NCBI GenBank assembly: GCA_944323075.1
Contig: CALURC010000001.1
Span: 62,001 to 126,000 of the forward strand
DNA length: 64,000 nt
From: an uncultured Alistipes sp.
GTDB lineage: Bacteria > Bacteroidota > Bacteroidia > Bacteroidales > Rikenellaceae
Reading direction: 5' to 3'
The translations under genes and the position numbers were made by a program. This document shows positions 55,193-64,000 of the stretch, one piece after another; position 1 is the stretch's first letter; each line of letters starts with the position of its first letter. The notes under the pieces were generated by a model. That model searched no databases. It had not been told where the DNA came from and was given only the letters and a program-made list of their open reading frames with translations.

Positions 55193-56548
55193 TTAGTTAA
55201 GCTCTTTAATCATAAGGTCGATTCCCTGACGGATAATCGCCTGCATCTCGGTTTTCGAAGGATCGACAAACTCGCACAGCGCAAAATCCTCCTCGATCAC
55301 CTCGTAAATTCCCAGATTCTCCATCTTATCGATATCGCCCGCGAGAATGGCCTTCAACAGGTAGAGAGGATAGATATCCATAGGCAGATACTTGTCATAC
55401 AGACCGGTTACCACATAGGCTCGGACACCTCCGTTCATGTTGGTATCCAAGCGATAATGTTTCTTGGGACTGAGCCACGAGAAATAGCTCCTCGAAACGG
55501 AAAACTTGTTGAGCCGCGGCATGCCCCACCCCAAGAATTCATAGGTATCGCCTTCCGGTATCACGGTCACCTGATTGCTGTAAAAGCCCAAGTAGCCTTC
55601 GGGTTCCACACGACGTCCCGTCAGAACATTACCGCTGATGATCCGAACCTTTTCCGTCTGCGACCGAAGCTCTTTCTGGCGCACGATGCTGTTGATCGGC
55701 AGCCCCGTGATCACACTGAAATAGCGTGGCTGAGCCGTTTCCGATCCGGTCAGTGCAACAATCTTACTCATGTCGACCCGTCCGGTCCGGAAGAATCGGC
55801 CGATCATGGCCACATGCTGCACGTCGACCGTCCATACCACATCTCCTTTATTGATCGGATCGATATGGTGAATCTGCACCCCGACATTACCTGCCGGATG
55901 CGGACCCTCGAACAACCGGATTTCAGCATTTTTCACCTTATTCAGCACACCGGAGGTTCCGTTTTTCAGACCCAGGTAAACCTTTCCGTCGGTCAACTTA
56001 CCGAGCAGGGCGAAACCCGTTTCCAGATTTTCCGCCTCGTTTTCTAACATAAAATTCATATCGGGAGCAAGCGGTGCCGAATCAAAACCCGAAACGAAAA
56101 TCGACTTTGGCGTATCCTGCGGATTGGCTATGATCCCATACGGACGCTGAATGATCATCGGCCATAAACCGGCATTCAGCAACAGCGATTTGATCTGCTC
56201 CCGATCGGCAGTTTCAACAGCGGGCACCTCGAACGTCTCGTACACCTGTTCTGCCTCTGGAGTAATGACAACCTCCAGAATTTTCCGTTTTTCACCCCTA
56301 ACAATATCCGATACCTTTCCGCTCACGGGCGAGGTAAACAGAATCTGCGGGCGATACTTGTCGAAAAACAGCGGTGTTCCGACCTTCACCTCATCGTCCA
56401 CACGCACCAGCAGTTTAGGCGTCACTCCCGGAAAATCCTCTGGTTTCAGCGCATAAGCGTGAACTAACGGCAACTGCGTCAACTCTCGCTTCGCTTCACC
56501 CTTCAGGAGAATATCGAGTCCTTTTTTCAACTTGATGACTTGCGACAT
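55193..56548 (-). CDS. nqrA: Na+-translocating NADH:quinone reductase subunit A
   Basis: A 451-aa cytoplasmic-side subunit, first gene of the operon. Typical elements are VIKLKKGLDILLKGEAK at the start, a RnfC-barrel-sandwich region (about 55-95), IQRPYGIIANPQDTPKSIFV (about 133-152) and GRFFRTGRVDMSKIVALTGS (about 250-269). NqrA takes part in quinone reduction. Together the six genes supply a complete sodium-pumping respiratory complex. It starts 39 bases after the C1 peptidase stop, with no clear TAnnTTTG in that gap. Confidence 0.97.
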   Translation of the reverse strand: MSQVIKLKKGLDILLKGEAKRELTQLPLVHAYALKPEDFPGVTPKLLVRVDDEVKVGTPLFFDKYRPQILFTSPVSGKVSDIVRGEKRKILEVVITPEAEQVYETFEVPAVETADREQIKSLLLNAGLWPMIIQRPYGIIANPQDTPKSIFVSGFDSAPLAPDMNFMLENEAENLETGFALLGKLTDGKVYLGLKNGTSGVLNKVKNAEIRLFEGPHPAGNVGVQIHHIDPINKGDVVWTVDVQHVAMIGRFFRTGRVDMSKIVALTGSETAQPRYFSVITGLPINSIVRQKELRSQTEKVRIISGNVLTGRRVEPEGYLGFYSNQVTVIPEGDTYEFLGWGMPRLNKFSVSRSYFSWLSPKKHYRLDTNMNGGVRAYVVTGLYDKYLPMDIYPLYLLKAILAGDIDKMENLGIYEVIEEDFALCEFVDPSKTEMQAIIRQGIDLMIKELN

Positions 56549-56587
56549 ATTCTGACTATTAATTATTTATGTTTATTCCAACACGTT

Positions 56588-57853
56588 TTATTCGTATCTA
56601 TTCTGTTCGTTGGCTTCCAGCTTTTTGAGGACTTCGTGCGGCACGGCATCCCGATGAACCGACAGTGCGGTCGTCTTGTAAAGCAGATAAGGTTTCGATA
56701 CATAGAAGAATCCCTTGTACTTTCCGGTCTCGCCCCACGAATTTTTCACCTTATAGAAGCGATTCCCGTTCTGATCCGTCGCCGTCCCCATGATCAGCAT
56801 TCCGTGGTCGTCGGTCGTCCTATATTCGTCGAATGCCTCCTGACGCATGGCAGGTGTAATCATCACCTCGTGTACTACCCCTTTCGCCATATCCTCTGCG
56901 GACAACACCTGTTTCCCGTTTTCATCTTCCAGAATGACAGCATAACCATCCTTGTATCGGAATCCGGGTTCACTAACGTCCGAAGCCCAGTTGATCGCAT
57001 GTCCGGCCTCGAGCGATGCCTCGACAATCGCTTCGAGCTCCTCGATCGTCACGTTGCCAAAGCGCGACCAGTTCCAGTTGTCTGGAATCTCGAGAGGAAA
57101 TGTTGCATAAAGGGGATGATGCGAGAATGAGGTCAGATTGATATACTCCTCCGTATCAATATCGAGCTCTGCGGCCAAACTTTTCGGCGTATACTCTTTA
57201 CCTCTATATATAAAGGTATCGGGACATACACCCAAATAGCTATTAAGAATGGAATCCAACTGCAGTTCCCACTCCGTAGCGAGTACGGCGGAATCGTTTT
57301 TCACCAACTTCTGTGCAAAGGTCCGGATCGTCTCGTCCAGCTCCTTATGGTTATGGTTTTCCGCACCGTTCAGCCCGGAATAAACCTCTTCCGGAACAAT
57401 TCCATAGCGAGAGATAATATAGGCCACATCGTCAGGAACGCCACCGGGCGAGAGCGAAGAGTTTCCGTGCATCCGCACATATTTGGCCACTTTTTCCTTA
57501 TAGATATTGCGGACGATCCACATCTCCGAGAGGTCATGCTCTCCTTTGCCATCCCGCAACAGTTCACATTCAAACATCCCTATCCCCGAAAAGCACCAAC
57601 AAGTTCCGGATTGGGCCTGATTCTTTACCGGCGTAACAGGAAGGAGCTTTTCATCCGAGAAAACAAATGAGGCTTTTTCCGAATCCGGTTCACTACCCCG
57701 AGACTCGGCATCGAACATAATTACAGCTATCCCAACTTCTTCCCCATCTTTTGACGAATCGGGGTTAACCCCGGCCGCCACACCACGAGAAAAGCTTAAA
57801 ATACAAATTCCGCAAATCACTAAAGTTGCGATTTGCCAAGATCCTTTCTTCAC
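56588..57853 (-). CDS. Exported C1-family cysteine peptidase (bleomycin-hydrolase-like)
   Basis: A 421-aa protein with a signal-peptide-like N-terminus. The papain-type catalytic Cys is in QAQSGTCWCFSGIGMFE, the catalytic His in TTDDHGMLIMG and the Asn in VKNSWGETGKYKG; this order matches aminopeptidase C/bleomycin hydrolase. The GTG at 57851-57853 is taken as start because the -7 box at 57880-57887 would place an earlier start (57892) ahead of the transcript. GTG gives a good signal peptide (KKGSWQIATLVICGICILSF). It probably acts on peptides in the periplasm or outside. It lies 39 bases upstream of nqrA and may be transcribed with it. Confidence 0.85.
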   Translation of the reverse strand: MKKGSWQIATLVICGICILSFSRGVAAGVNPDSSKDGEEVGIAVIMFDAESRGSEPDSEKASFVFSDEKLLPVTPVKNQAQSGTCWCFSGIGMFECELLRDGKGEHDLSEMWIVRNIYKEKVAKYVRMHGNSSLSPGGVPDDVAYIISRYGIVPEEVYSGLNGAENHNHKELDETIRTFAQKLVKNDSAVLATEWELQLDSILNSYLGVCPDTFIYRGKEYTPKSLAAELDIDTEEYINLTSFSHHPLYATFPLEIPDNWNWSRFGNVTIEELEAIVEASLEAGHAINWASDVSEPGFRYKDGYAVILEDENGKQVLSAEDMAKGVVHEVMITPAMRQEAFDEYRTTDDHGMLIMGTATDQNGNRFYKVKNSWGETGKYKGFFYVSKPYLLYKTTALSVHRDAVPHEVLKKLEANEQNRYE

Positions 57854-57879
57854 GATCCGTAAATTTTTGCAATTTGTCA

Positions 57880-57887
57880 CAAAAATA
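57880..57887 (-). promoter_or_regulatory. -7 promoter element of the C1 peptidase gene
   Basis: The minus strand reads TATTTTTG, a perfect TAnnTTTG, 27 bases upstream of the GTG start at 57853. It may also serve the nqr operon further down. Confidence 0.5.
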
Positions 57888-57910
57888 AACAAAAAAGTGA
57901 AACGATAGCC

Positions 57911-59104
57911 TCAAAATCCGCAGGTTATTTCACGGAAACCTGAATTATATCGCGACATATAACGGCGCGTACGTTCTACAAAACGATTCAGACCCGGACG
58001 AAGGTTTTCGGGCAAGGTCTCTTCGGCATAAGCTGGAATAATCTCATAGCGATGTCCTGAACGGCTCTTATGATCCTTCATAATTGCTGTCCAATGAATC
58101 AAATATTCGGGGATGTATTCGGTTTTGTTCGTCTCCTCCGACAACGTCAATCCAATCCGAACAGAGATACCCCCATCGGTTCCGGGTTGGCGCTGATTGG
58201 AAACAAAATTACCTAACGAATATGCTGTCATTCCTACGATTCTTCCTGATGAATCCTTGACCGTTTCAAGCGATTGCACTACATGCGGATGCGATCCGAT
58301 CACGATCTCGGCTCCGGCCCGACGACAAAAATCGGACAAGGAACGTTGTACCCGATTGGGAACCGCTTCATACTCATTACCCCAATGTAGGAACACGATC
58401 ACATGAGAAGCACCGTTCTGTCGAGCTTCTACAATATCATGTCCCATACGAATCGTATCGATTCCGTTGACAAAACAACCTCGGGGGACAGGAATTCCAT
58501 TGGTCCCATAGGTGTAGTTGAACAACGCTACACGAAATGGACCCTTTTCGAGCCATAGCGGATGGTTGTCGGCAGGTACCGTATCGGCCCAAGCTCCGGT
58601 ATGCCGGATTCCGGCACGATCCAAAGCATCGAGTGTCGACCGGATACCATTTCCTCCCCGATCACAGATATGGTTATTAGCCAGTGCAGCCACATCGATC
58701 CCGGCTTGACGCATTGCTCCAGCCAATACGGTCGGTGATCGAAACTGAGGATAACCCGAATAAGGAGGTTCACCAAGCGTTGTTTCAAGATTGGCCACAA
58801 CAAAATCCGCACTCGAAAAATATCCTTTCAGGCGAGAAAAACATGAAGTATAATCCATACTGTCGTTCTGTTGCTGTGCTGCATAGACCTGAGGCAAGTG
58901 CTGCATCAGATCCCCGGTAAAGATCAGCGTCAAATGTTGCCACTCCGGCAGCTCATCCGAAACGGCTACTTCAACTCGGTTTTCCTCACGCGCCGACATT
59001 AATGGCTCGAACAGAAGAAAGCCGATCGCAAATCCCAGTACGATTCCCGAACAAACGAGCTCGGGCAAAACAACATATCGCCATATACCTCTCTTAAATT
59101 CCAT
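57911..59104 (-). CDS. CapA-family metallophosphoesterase-like protein
   Basis: A 397-aa protein with one N-terminal membrane span (about residues 10-32) and a large extracytoplasmic PGA_cap domain. Motifs are LIFTGDLMQHL (about 59-69), FVVANLETTLG, ALANNHICDRGGNGI, VIFLHWGNEYE and VIGSHPHVVQS, all typical of the CapA/PgsA group with a metallophosphatase-like fold. In Bacillus the homologue takes part in poly-gamma-glutamate synthesis. Here there is no pgsBC, so another role is likely. The start is set at ATG 59102-59104; an extension to 59218 is basic and not family-like. Confidence 0.82.
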   Translation of the reverse strand: MEFKRGIWRYVVLPELVCSGIVLGFAIGFLLFEPLMSAREENRVEVAVSDELPEWQHLTLIFTGDLMQHLPQVYAAQQQNDSMDYTSCFSRLKGYFSSADFVVANLETTLGEPPYSGYPQFRSPTVLAGAMRQAGIDVAALANNHICDRGGNGIRSTLDALDRAGIRHTGAWADTVPADNHPLWLEKGPFRVALFNYTYGTNGIPVPRGCFVNGIDTIRMGHDIVEARQNGASHVIVFLHWGNEYEAVPNRVQRSLSDFCRRAGAEIVIGSHPHVVQSLETVKDSSGRIVGMTAYSLGNFVSNQRQPGTDGGISVRIGLTLSEETNKTEYIPEYLIHWTAIMKDHKSRSGHRYEIIPAYAEETLPENLRPGLNRFVERTRRYMSRYNSGFREITCGF

Positions 59105-59236
59105 AAACCGTAACCGTTGGATTTTACCGAAAAACGGGTATCCCCCGAAGCGTAATCTTAACCGTAAAGATTCGATTTCCGCCCGGCTACCCAAAAAATT
59201 CGCCAACCCTATTCGCAAATATACGCAATATTGAAC

Positions 59237-59244
59237 TACTTTTG
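59237..59244 (+). promoter_or_regulatory. -7 promoter element of the tatD-tcdA operon
   Basis: TACTTTTG matches TAnnTTTG. Its last base is the first of an in-frame GTG at 59244, so that codon cannot be the start; ATG 59274 lies 29 bases downstream of the box. Confidence 0.55.
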
Positions 59245-59273
59245 TGAATCCTCTCTATGAATCGTGCTATTAC

Positions 59274-59909
59274 ATGAATATTCCTTTTGTCGACATACAT
59301 ACACACAACTATGAACCTCGACAGGATATTGTGACGATCCGATCAGTCCGACTCGGGAAAGAGAGTGTACCGACATCCGGCGAACCGTTCTCAGCCGGAA
59401 TACATCCGTGGGATTGTGAGGTCGTAGGTTCGGAGTGGCTCGATTCGCTGGAAACGCTGCCCGTTGCCGCTATCGGAGAGATCGGACTCGATTTCTGCAA
59501 ACCGATCGACCGCACCGAGCAACTTCGACTGTTGACTGCGCAAGCCGACCTTGCCGAGAAACGACGCCTGCCCATCGTCCTGCATTGTGTTAAAGCCTAC
59601 GAAAAGCTTCTCTCTCTGATGGGCCGATACACGGTTCCTATCATTTTTCACGGTTTTACCGGATCACCCCAGTTAGCCGGACAACTTATCCGGAAAGGAT
59701 ATTTCCTTTCGTTCGGAATAGCTTTGTTCCGCTCTCCGAAGACACAAGAAGCCCTCCGTACAACACCCGACAACCACCTCTTTCTCGAGACAGACGAAGC
59801 AGACACAACCATAGAGGAGATATACCGAGAAGCTGCTACACTCCGCAATACTCCAATCGAGATATTAAAACAATCGATATATACAAACTATAAAACTCTA
59901 TTCGGATGA
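59274..59909 (+). CDS. TatD-family metal-dependent hydrolase
   Basis: A 211-aa cytoplasmic hydrolase of the amidohydrolase superfamily, shorter than E. coli TatD (about 260 aa). Motifs are FVDIHTHNYEP (metal HxH), GIHPWDCE, AIGEIGLDFCKP (metal Glu), IVLHCVKAYEKL (metal His), IIFHGFTGSPQLA and LFLETDEADT (metal Asp). All ligands of the dinuclear centre are present. Members act as DNases or on unknown substrates. ATG 59274 is the start, in view of the promoter box. It overlaps tcdA by 4 bases. The shortened form next to tcdA is a known pattern in Bacteroidota as far as I recall. Confidence 0.88.
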   Translation: MNIPFVDIHTHNYEPRQDIVTIRSVRLGKESVPTSGEPFSAGIHPWDCEVVGSEWLDSLETLPVAAIGEIGLDFCKPIDRTEQLRLLTAQADLAEKRRLPIVLHCVKAYEKLLSLMGRYTVPIIFHGFTGSPQLAGQLIRKGYFLSFGIALFRSPKTQEALRTTPDNHLFLETDEADTTIEEIYREAATLRNTPIEILKQSIYTNYKTLFG

Positions 59910-60661
59910 ACGATTCATGGCAAAAGAGGACCCAGTTACTATTGGGTGACGAACGGATGCAACGCCTGCATGAGGCTCACGTTTTGATAGTAGGACTGGG
60001 AGGCGTCGGGGCCTATGCCGCCGAGATGCTGGCCCGAAGCGGTGTCGGGACCCTGACGTTGGTGGATGCGGACCGGGTGTCGGAATCGAACATCAACCGA
60101 CAACTGATCGCGCTCCACAGCACCATCGGACACCCCAAGGCAGACATTCTGGCCGCCCGCCTCAAAGACATTAATCCGGAGATCCAACTGACCGTATTAC
60201 AAGAATATGTACGCGACGAAGGGACCGACCGCCTACTCGATCGGGCACCCTACTCATACGTTGTCGATGCCATCGACACCCTCTCTCCGAAGCTGAACCT
60301 GATCCTCGACGCACTGCATCGGCGTATCCCGATCATCAGTTCGATGGGAGCCGGAGCCAAAGTCGATCCGACACAGATCGAGATTCAGGACATTTCCCGT
60401 TCGCACCACTGCCCATTGGCCCACATGCTGCGCAAAAGACTTCACAAAGAGGGTATACGAACCGGATTCCGCGTTGTCTTTTCACCCGAACCGCCTTGCA
60501 AGGAGGCCATCGTTCCCTGCGAAGAGACCAACAAAAAGTCGAACGTCGGCACCATCTCCTACATGCCGGCTCTATTTGGCTGCTACTGTGCCTCGGTCGT
60601 CATCCGAGACCTGACCGGTACGTTCAACCGTCCCCTCTTACCATCCGATCCAAACCTATAA
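59906..60661 (+). CDS. tcdA: tRNA threonylcarbamoyladenosine dehydratase
   Basis: A 251-aa E1-like (ThiF-fold) enzyme. The nucleotide-binding GLGGVGAYAAEMLARSGVG (about residues 30-48), VDADRVSESNINRQLIA (about 53-69), VDAIDTLSPK and a Cys in HHCPLAHMLRKRL are diagnostic for TcdA/CsdL. It catalyses ATP-dependent cyclisation of t6A to ct6A at position 37 of ANN-decoding tRNAs. The start overlaps the tatD stop by 4 bases, so the genes are translationally coupled. Length and motifs are complete. Confidence 0.93.
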   Translation: MNDSWQKRTQLLLGDERMQRLHEAHVLIVGLGGVGAYAAEMLARSGVGTLTLVDADRVSESNINRQLIALHSTIGHPKADILAARLKDINPEIQLTVLQEYVRDEGTDRLLDRAPYSYVVDAIDTLSPKLNLILDALHRRIPIISSMGAGAKVDPTQIEIQDISRSHHCPLAHMLRKRLHKEGIRTGFRVVFSPEPPCKEAIVPCEETNKKSNVGTISYMPALFGCYCASVVIRDLTGTFNRPLLPSDPNL

Positions 60662-60681
60662 AACTTCAATAAACTAACCCT

Positions 60682-62611
60682 ATGAAACTATACCGAACCC
60701 TCATTTGTTTTATTCTGAGCTTATGGTTTTGGGCACCCACAAAAGCCCAAAAAAGCTACGCACTTGACTCCCCGAACAGCCGCCTGTCTTACAGATTTCT
60801 GTAAATGACTCCATCCTGTTCTCAGTATATAAAGATGGAATGGAGATCGTCTCTCCGTCGAAAATCGGCCTAACGCTAAAGACCCTGCAAGAGAGCGAAC
60901 AGCTGTTTGTCGGTGCGAAAGTCGCAAAAACCGTCCGCACATCGGTCGACACCCCCATCCCTACCCTCTATTATAGAAAAGACACCGTCACGGATCGATA
61001 CAACGAACTGACACTGAAATTCAAAGGCGATTACAGCGTAACCTTCCGCATGTATGACGACGGCATGGCCTACCGGTTCGGGTTGGGCCGCAAGGGCGCA
61101 ACAATTATCGAGCAGGAGACAGCAGCCTACCGTTTCCCGAAAGACTACAAAACCTACACGGCCTACGTCAACAATGCGGACAAGAAGCTCGAAAACCAGT
61201 TCTACGCCTCGTTCGAAAACACCTATACAACAAAGACGCTGACCGAGCTGGATCCCAACCGGCTGAAGATGTTGCCTCTGCTGATCGATTTAGAGGAGAA
61301 GGGCAAACTCTGCATCACGGAGTCGGACCTTGAGGACTATCCGGGCATGATGCTCAACAACGATCCGGGTCGTCCCACCCTTGAAGCTATCCACGCCCGC
61401 TATCCGTCCCGCTGTGAAGTCGATACGAAAAAACGACTCTACATTTATGTCCGGGAACGGGAGGAGTACATCGCCCGAACCTCCGTCTCGCGGTTGTTTC
61501 CGTGGCGGGCCTTCATCGTCGTCGACCGGGACGAAGAGTTGGCCAACAACGACATGGTCTACCGACTGGCCTCCCCCTGCCGCATCGAAGACCCGTCGTG
61601 GATCAAGCCCGGCAAGGTGGCATGGGACTGGTGGAACAACTGGAATCTGTATGGGGTTGACTTTCGCGCCGGAGTCAACAACGACACCTACAAATACTTC
61701 ATCGACTTTACGGCAGAATACGGTCTGGAGTATACCGGATGGTCGGTGTACGGAACCGGTGACCTGATGCAGGTGGTTCCGGAGATCAACCTCGAGGAGC
61801 TGGTAGCCTACGGCAACTCGAAAAATGTCGGACTGATCCTTTGGGCCGGCTGCAATGCCTTCGAGAAGGACATGGAAAAGGCGGTCCGCCACTATGCCGA
61901 AATGGGTATCAAAGGGTTCAAGATCGACTACATGAACCGTGACGACCAATGGATGGTCGATTTTCTGTACCGTGCGGCAAAAACTTGCGCCGATTACCAC
62001 ATGATCGTCGATTTCCACGGCGTCTACATGCCCACCGGACTGAACAGAACCTACCCCAACGTGCTTAATTTCGAAGGACGAATGCTTGCCGGTCCGCTGG
62101 ACTACACTCCGGGCGCCATGCGCAATGCCGGCAAATCGAACTACCGTCCAGTCAACTCCGAGCCGATGAGTCAGGGTACACGCTGCCGCCAACTGGCCAT
62201 GTATGTCGTCTTCGATGCCCCACTCAACATGCTGAGCGACTCGCCATCCCCCTATCGACAAGAGAGCGAATGTACTGCATTCATTGCCAGTGTACCGACA
62301 GTCTGGGATGAGACGAAAATCCTGCAGGACAAAGTAGCTGAATATATCATTACGGTCCGCAAAAAGGGTTCGGAATGGTATCTCGGAGCCATGACAGATT
62401 GGGCTGCCCGAGAATTGGAGGTGGACTTGTCATTCATCGGTGAAGGTGCTTACAAGATCGAATACTTCACGGACGGAATCAATGCCGACCATGCGCCCGA
62501 GACTACAAAAAGGTCGTTGCACCTCTACCATCGAACCGGAAAATAACACTGAGAATGACACCGGGCGGAGGTTTTGCCGCACGGATCTACCCTACTCCTA
62601 CTTATGAATAA
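60682..62611 (+). pseudogene. GH97 glycosidase broken by two frameshifts
   Basis: A gene for an exported GH97 enzyme, probably of the retaining alpha-galactosidase branch, in three frame segments. Segment 1 (60682-60803) gives a signal peptide and YALDSPNSRLS, then stops. Segment 2 is open to 62546 and continues with LQISVNDSILFSVYKDG; it holds the catalytic core, including GFKIDYMNRDDQW with the probable nucleophile Asp. Segment 3 gives the family ending ITLRMTPGGGFAARIYP and stops at 62609-62611. One missing base near 60788 and one near 62528 would restore a single frame. Without repair, the core (from ATG 60840) would lack a signal peptide. Either gene decay or sequence errors could cause this. 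Confidence 0.82.
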
Positions 62612-62885
62612 AAAGTATATTTTGACTTCATATAAACTTCGGATTGTTATATTACAACAAAAAATATTTACGCTTTGTATCGAGCACCTTAATCATCTCA
62701 AAAAACCATTCAGATAATTCACCAACATTAATCCCCCCAATAACTTCTTCCACTAATTGACTAAAAGATTGAAGTTATCATAAAAATGATAAGCCTAACC
62801 ATACATCAATCTACAACAACAAAATGATTTAATGAAAATCTACATTAAAAACACTGAATCATATATATAACAATCCATTCGAGTC
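62612..62885. other. AT-rich intergenic stretch without a supported gene
   Basis: About 270 bases with many stops in all frames. No promoter box or tRNA is seen, and short plus-strand frames in the region look random. Confidence 0.5.
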
Positions 62886-62927
62886 AAAAATCTGTATGTT
62901 ACACATATCATATACTTACAGATTTTT
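62886..62927 (-). terminator. Probable terminator of the M23 peptidase gene
   Basis: A perfect 11-bp inverted repeat (62886-62896 with 62917-62927) with a 20-base loop; on the minus strand it ends in a T run. It lies 130 bases past the stop at 63057. Confidence 0.5.
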
Positions 62928-63056
62928 CTATAAAAAATATATAGCACCTACTTTATTCATTTTTCAGCAATCTCTCCCGAAATGTATTATTAATCTATTT
63001 GGGTACTTATACACACTCTATATCGTACAGAGTAAACACAACTTAACTCTTTCCCT

Positions 63057-64000
63057 CTATTTAATCCGTAATTTCCGTCCGAGACGCAAGATCGTATTTT
63101 CGTTGATGTTATTCAACCGACAGATCTGACGTACACTCACTCCATATTTTACGGCCAATTTACTCAACATATCACCCTGACGAATAGTATGATATACAGC
63201 CGTACCCTGCGAAATGGTCGTTTGCTTGCTTTTATGTTCCTCTTTTTGTTGTGCCTCGGCGATATGTTCCAATATATCTTTCGAAGTAACGGTTGAATCC
63301 AAACCGGTAAGCATCATGAAGTCATCATCGTCTTCCTCAAGAATTTCTGACGCACGGGAATGGATATTGAAGAACTTTTTCTCCAATGCAAATGTTTGGT
63401 AACGAAGTAGTCCCGTTTGAAAATCGATAATAAACTCCGGGTCAAATGTCTGATCGCAATAACGCATCTCAAAATGCAAATGTGGACCACGACTTCGGCC
63501 TGTAGAGCCTCCGAATCCGATTACCTGAGCACTTTTAACGTAATCATTCACTGCCACATTAATCCGCGAAAGGTGGGCATACCATGTCTCCAGTCCGTTC
63601 TCGTGACGGATGATAACCAAATTACCAAATCCGCCCGTATTGTATTTCGCATAGCGCACCTTTCCATCAAAAGTCGCATAAATCGGCTCCCCGATTTTCA
63701 ACGGGATATCAACCCCGTTATGGTTACGTCGGCCACGAGGTCCGTATTTCGAAAAAATATCCCCCACAATCGGGGCTCGAAAATCGGCCAATTCCTGCAC
63801 CAGATTCAACTCGGTAACCTGCGGCAAATCCTCGTATGCGATACTTTTGTATGCAAATACCTGCGAGGTATCCCAATGTTGTGTATAAACGGGCAATGAA
63901 TCCTGAACAACCAAAGTCGGCCGGTAATAGCTCCACGTATTATTGCTGAAAAGGATGATTTGTGTCTCGGGATCATCTGTCGACAAGGTGTCAACCGGCC
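63057..64000 (-). CDS. M23 metallopeptidase with C-terminal LysM domain, N-terminus beyond the window
   Basis: The last 314 codons of a gene whose frame stays open to the right edge; a TTG at 63986 is internal. The lysostaphin-like M23 domain has zinc ligands in NHNGVDIPL (HxxxD) and HLHFE, with GGFGNLVIIRHENGLETWYAHL between them. A spacer with an acidic run (EEDDDD) follows. A C-terminal LysM domain (YHTIRQGDMLSKLAVKYGVS to the end) binds peptidoglycan. The likely role is periplasmic peptide cross-link cleavage during wall growth or division, or activation of an amidase if degenerate; the ligands seen here are intact. The signal peptide is presumably in the missing part. Confidence 0.9.
   Translation of the reverse strand, partial: PVDTLSTDDPETQIILFSNNTWSYYRPTLVVQDSLPVYTQHWDTSQVFAYKSIAYEDLPQVTELNLVQELADFRAPIVGDIFSKYGPRGRRNHNGVDIPLKIGEPIYATFDGKVRYAKYNTGGFGNLVIIRHENGLETWYAHLSRINVAVNDYVKSAQVIGFGGSTGRSRGPHLHFEMRYCDQTFDPEFIIDFQTGLLRYQTFALEKKFFNIHSRASEILEEDDDDFMMLTGLDSTVTSKDILEHIAEAQQKEEHKSKQTTISQGTAVYHTIRQGDMLSKLAVKYGVSVRQICRLNNINENTILRLGRKLRIK

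Noticed and set aside
59274..60661. The tatD/tcdA pair as part of an anti-phage system such as Qat
   Set aside because: No QatA, QatB or QatC partner is present, and the neighbour is a tRNA-modifying enzyme; the pair is better seen as housekeeping.
61290..62261. A 323-codon minus-strand frame opposite the GH97 core
   Set aside because: It is the antisense shadow of the glycosidase core and has no recognisable motif.
62896..63129. A 77-codon plus-strand frame in the AT-rich stretch before the M23 gene
   Set aside because: It overlaps the C-terminal LysM codons of the peptidase on the other strand and has the composition of random AT-rich sequence.
1..64000. CRISPR arrays, integrases, insertion sequences or prophage genes
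   Set aside because: No regularly spaced repeat, transposase, integrase or phage structural gene is seen on either strand.

Overview
The window looks like a chromosomal segment of a Bacteroidales (Bacteroidota) bacterium. Three things support this. At least a dozen genes are preceded by the Bacteroidota -7 promoter element TAnnTTTG. The protein families are typical of the group: an OMP_b-brl_3-type TonB-dependent receptor, a GH97 glycosidase, a BACON/Big2 lipoprotein, DUF418, a LytTR/YehU-type two-component pair, and a complete Na+-translocating NADH:quinone reductase. Gene starts often lack a strong purine-rich ribosome site. The genus cannot be fixed from the sequence alone. Most of the window is core-genome housekeeping at moderate GC. 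The stretches at about 29.8-33 kb, 41.35-43.7 kb and 62.6-63.1 kb are more AT-rich.

Layout. 1-13.1 kb is mostly minus strand: an MG2-like surface protein cut by the left edge, a Gfo/Idh/MocA oxidoreductase (plus), a TonB-dependent receptor, a type I phosphodiesterase, a kinase - glycosidase - LytTR regulator cluster, and a mazG - GH43-like glycosidase - gamma carbonic anhydrase cluster. 13.1-20 kb (plus) holds glmS followed by a tight secreted peptidoglycan-salvage set: NamZ-type exo-muramidase, GH20 hexosaminidase and a class C beta-lactamase-fold serine hydrolase. 20.1-22.2 kb is an OmpR/PhoR-type two-component system, followed by a lipoprotein. 23-29.7 kb is an AraC regulator divergent from a three-gene RND efflux pump. 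29.8-32.4 kb holds a WaaP-like kinase and a BACON/Big2 lipoprotein, and then tRNA-Cys(GCA). 33-39 kb (minus) carries an acidic membrane protein, rel (ppGpp), recA, a peroxiredoxin and dnaA. 39.2-41.3 kb has a phosphohexomutase and a HIT protein. A 720-bp AT-rich non-coding stretch follows. It carries an array of TTACA-N2-TGTAA palindromes ending on the promoter of an XRE-type regulator. Then come zinc ABC transporter genes (znuA, znuC, with no permease gene), a DUF418 membrane protein, a small conserved protein, a CDF-like transporter, an AraC regulator and the NAD(P)HX repair enzyme. 50.6-56.5 kb is the complete nqrABCDEF operon. 56.6-64 kb has a C1 peptidase, a CapA-like protein, a TatD hydrolase with tcdA, a GH97 glycosidase broken by two frameshifts, and an M23/LysM peptidase cut by the right edge.

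How the genes fit together. Several neighbourhoods concern the cell envelope and amino sugars: GlmS makes glucosamine-6-P, the NamZ/GH20/serine hydrolase set would release MurNAc and GlcNAc from peptidoglycan fragments, and the M23 enzyme cuts cross-links. The NQR complex supplies a sodium gradient to the cell. The most unusual non-coding signal is the palindrome array at 41571-42057 upstream of the XRE gene, whose last copy overlaps the -7 box. The clearest sign of gene decay is the GH97 gene: its signal peptide and its last residues each lie in a different frame from the body.
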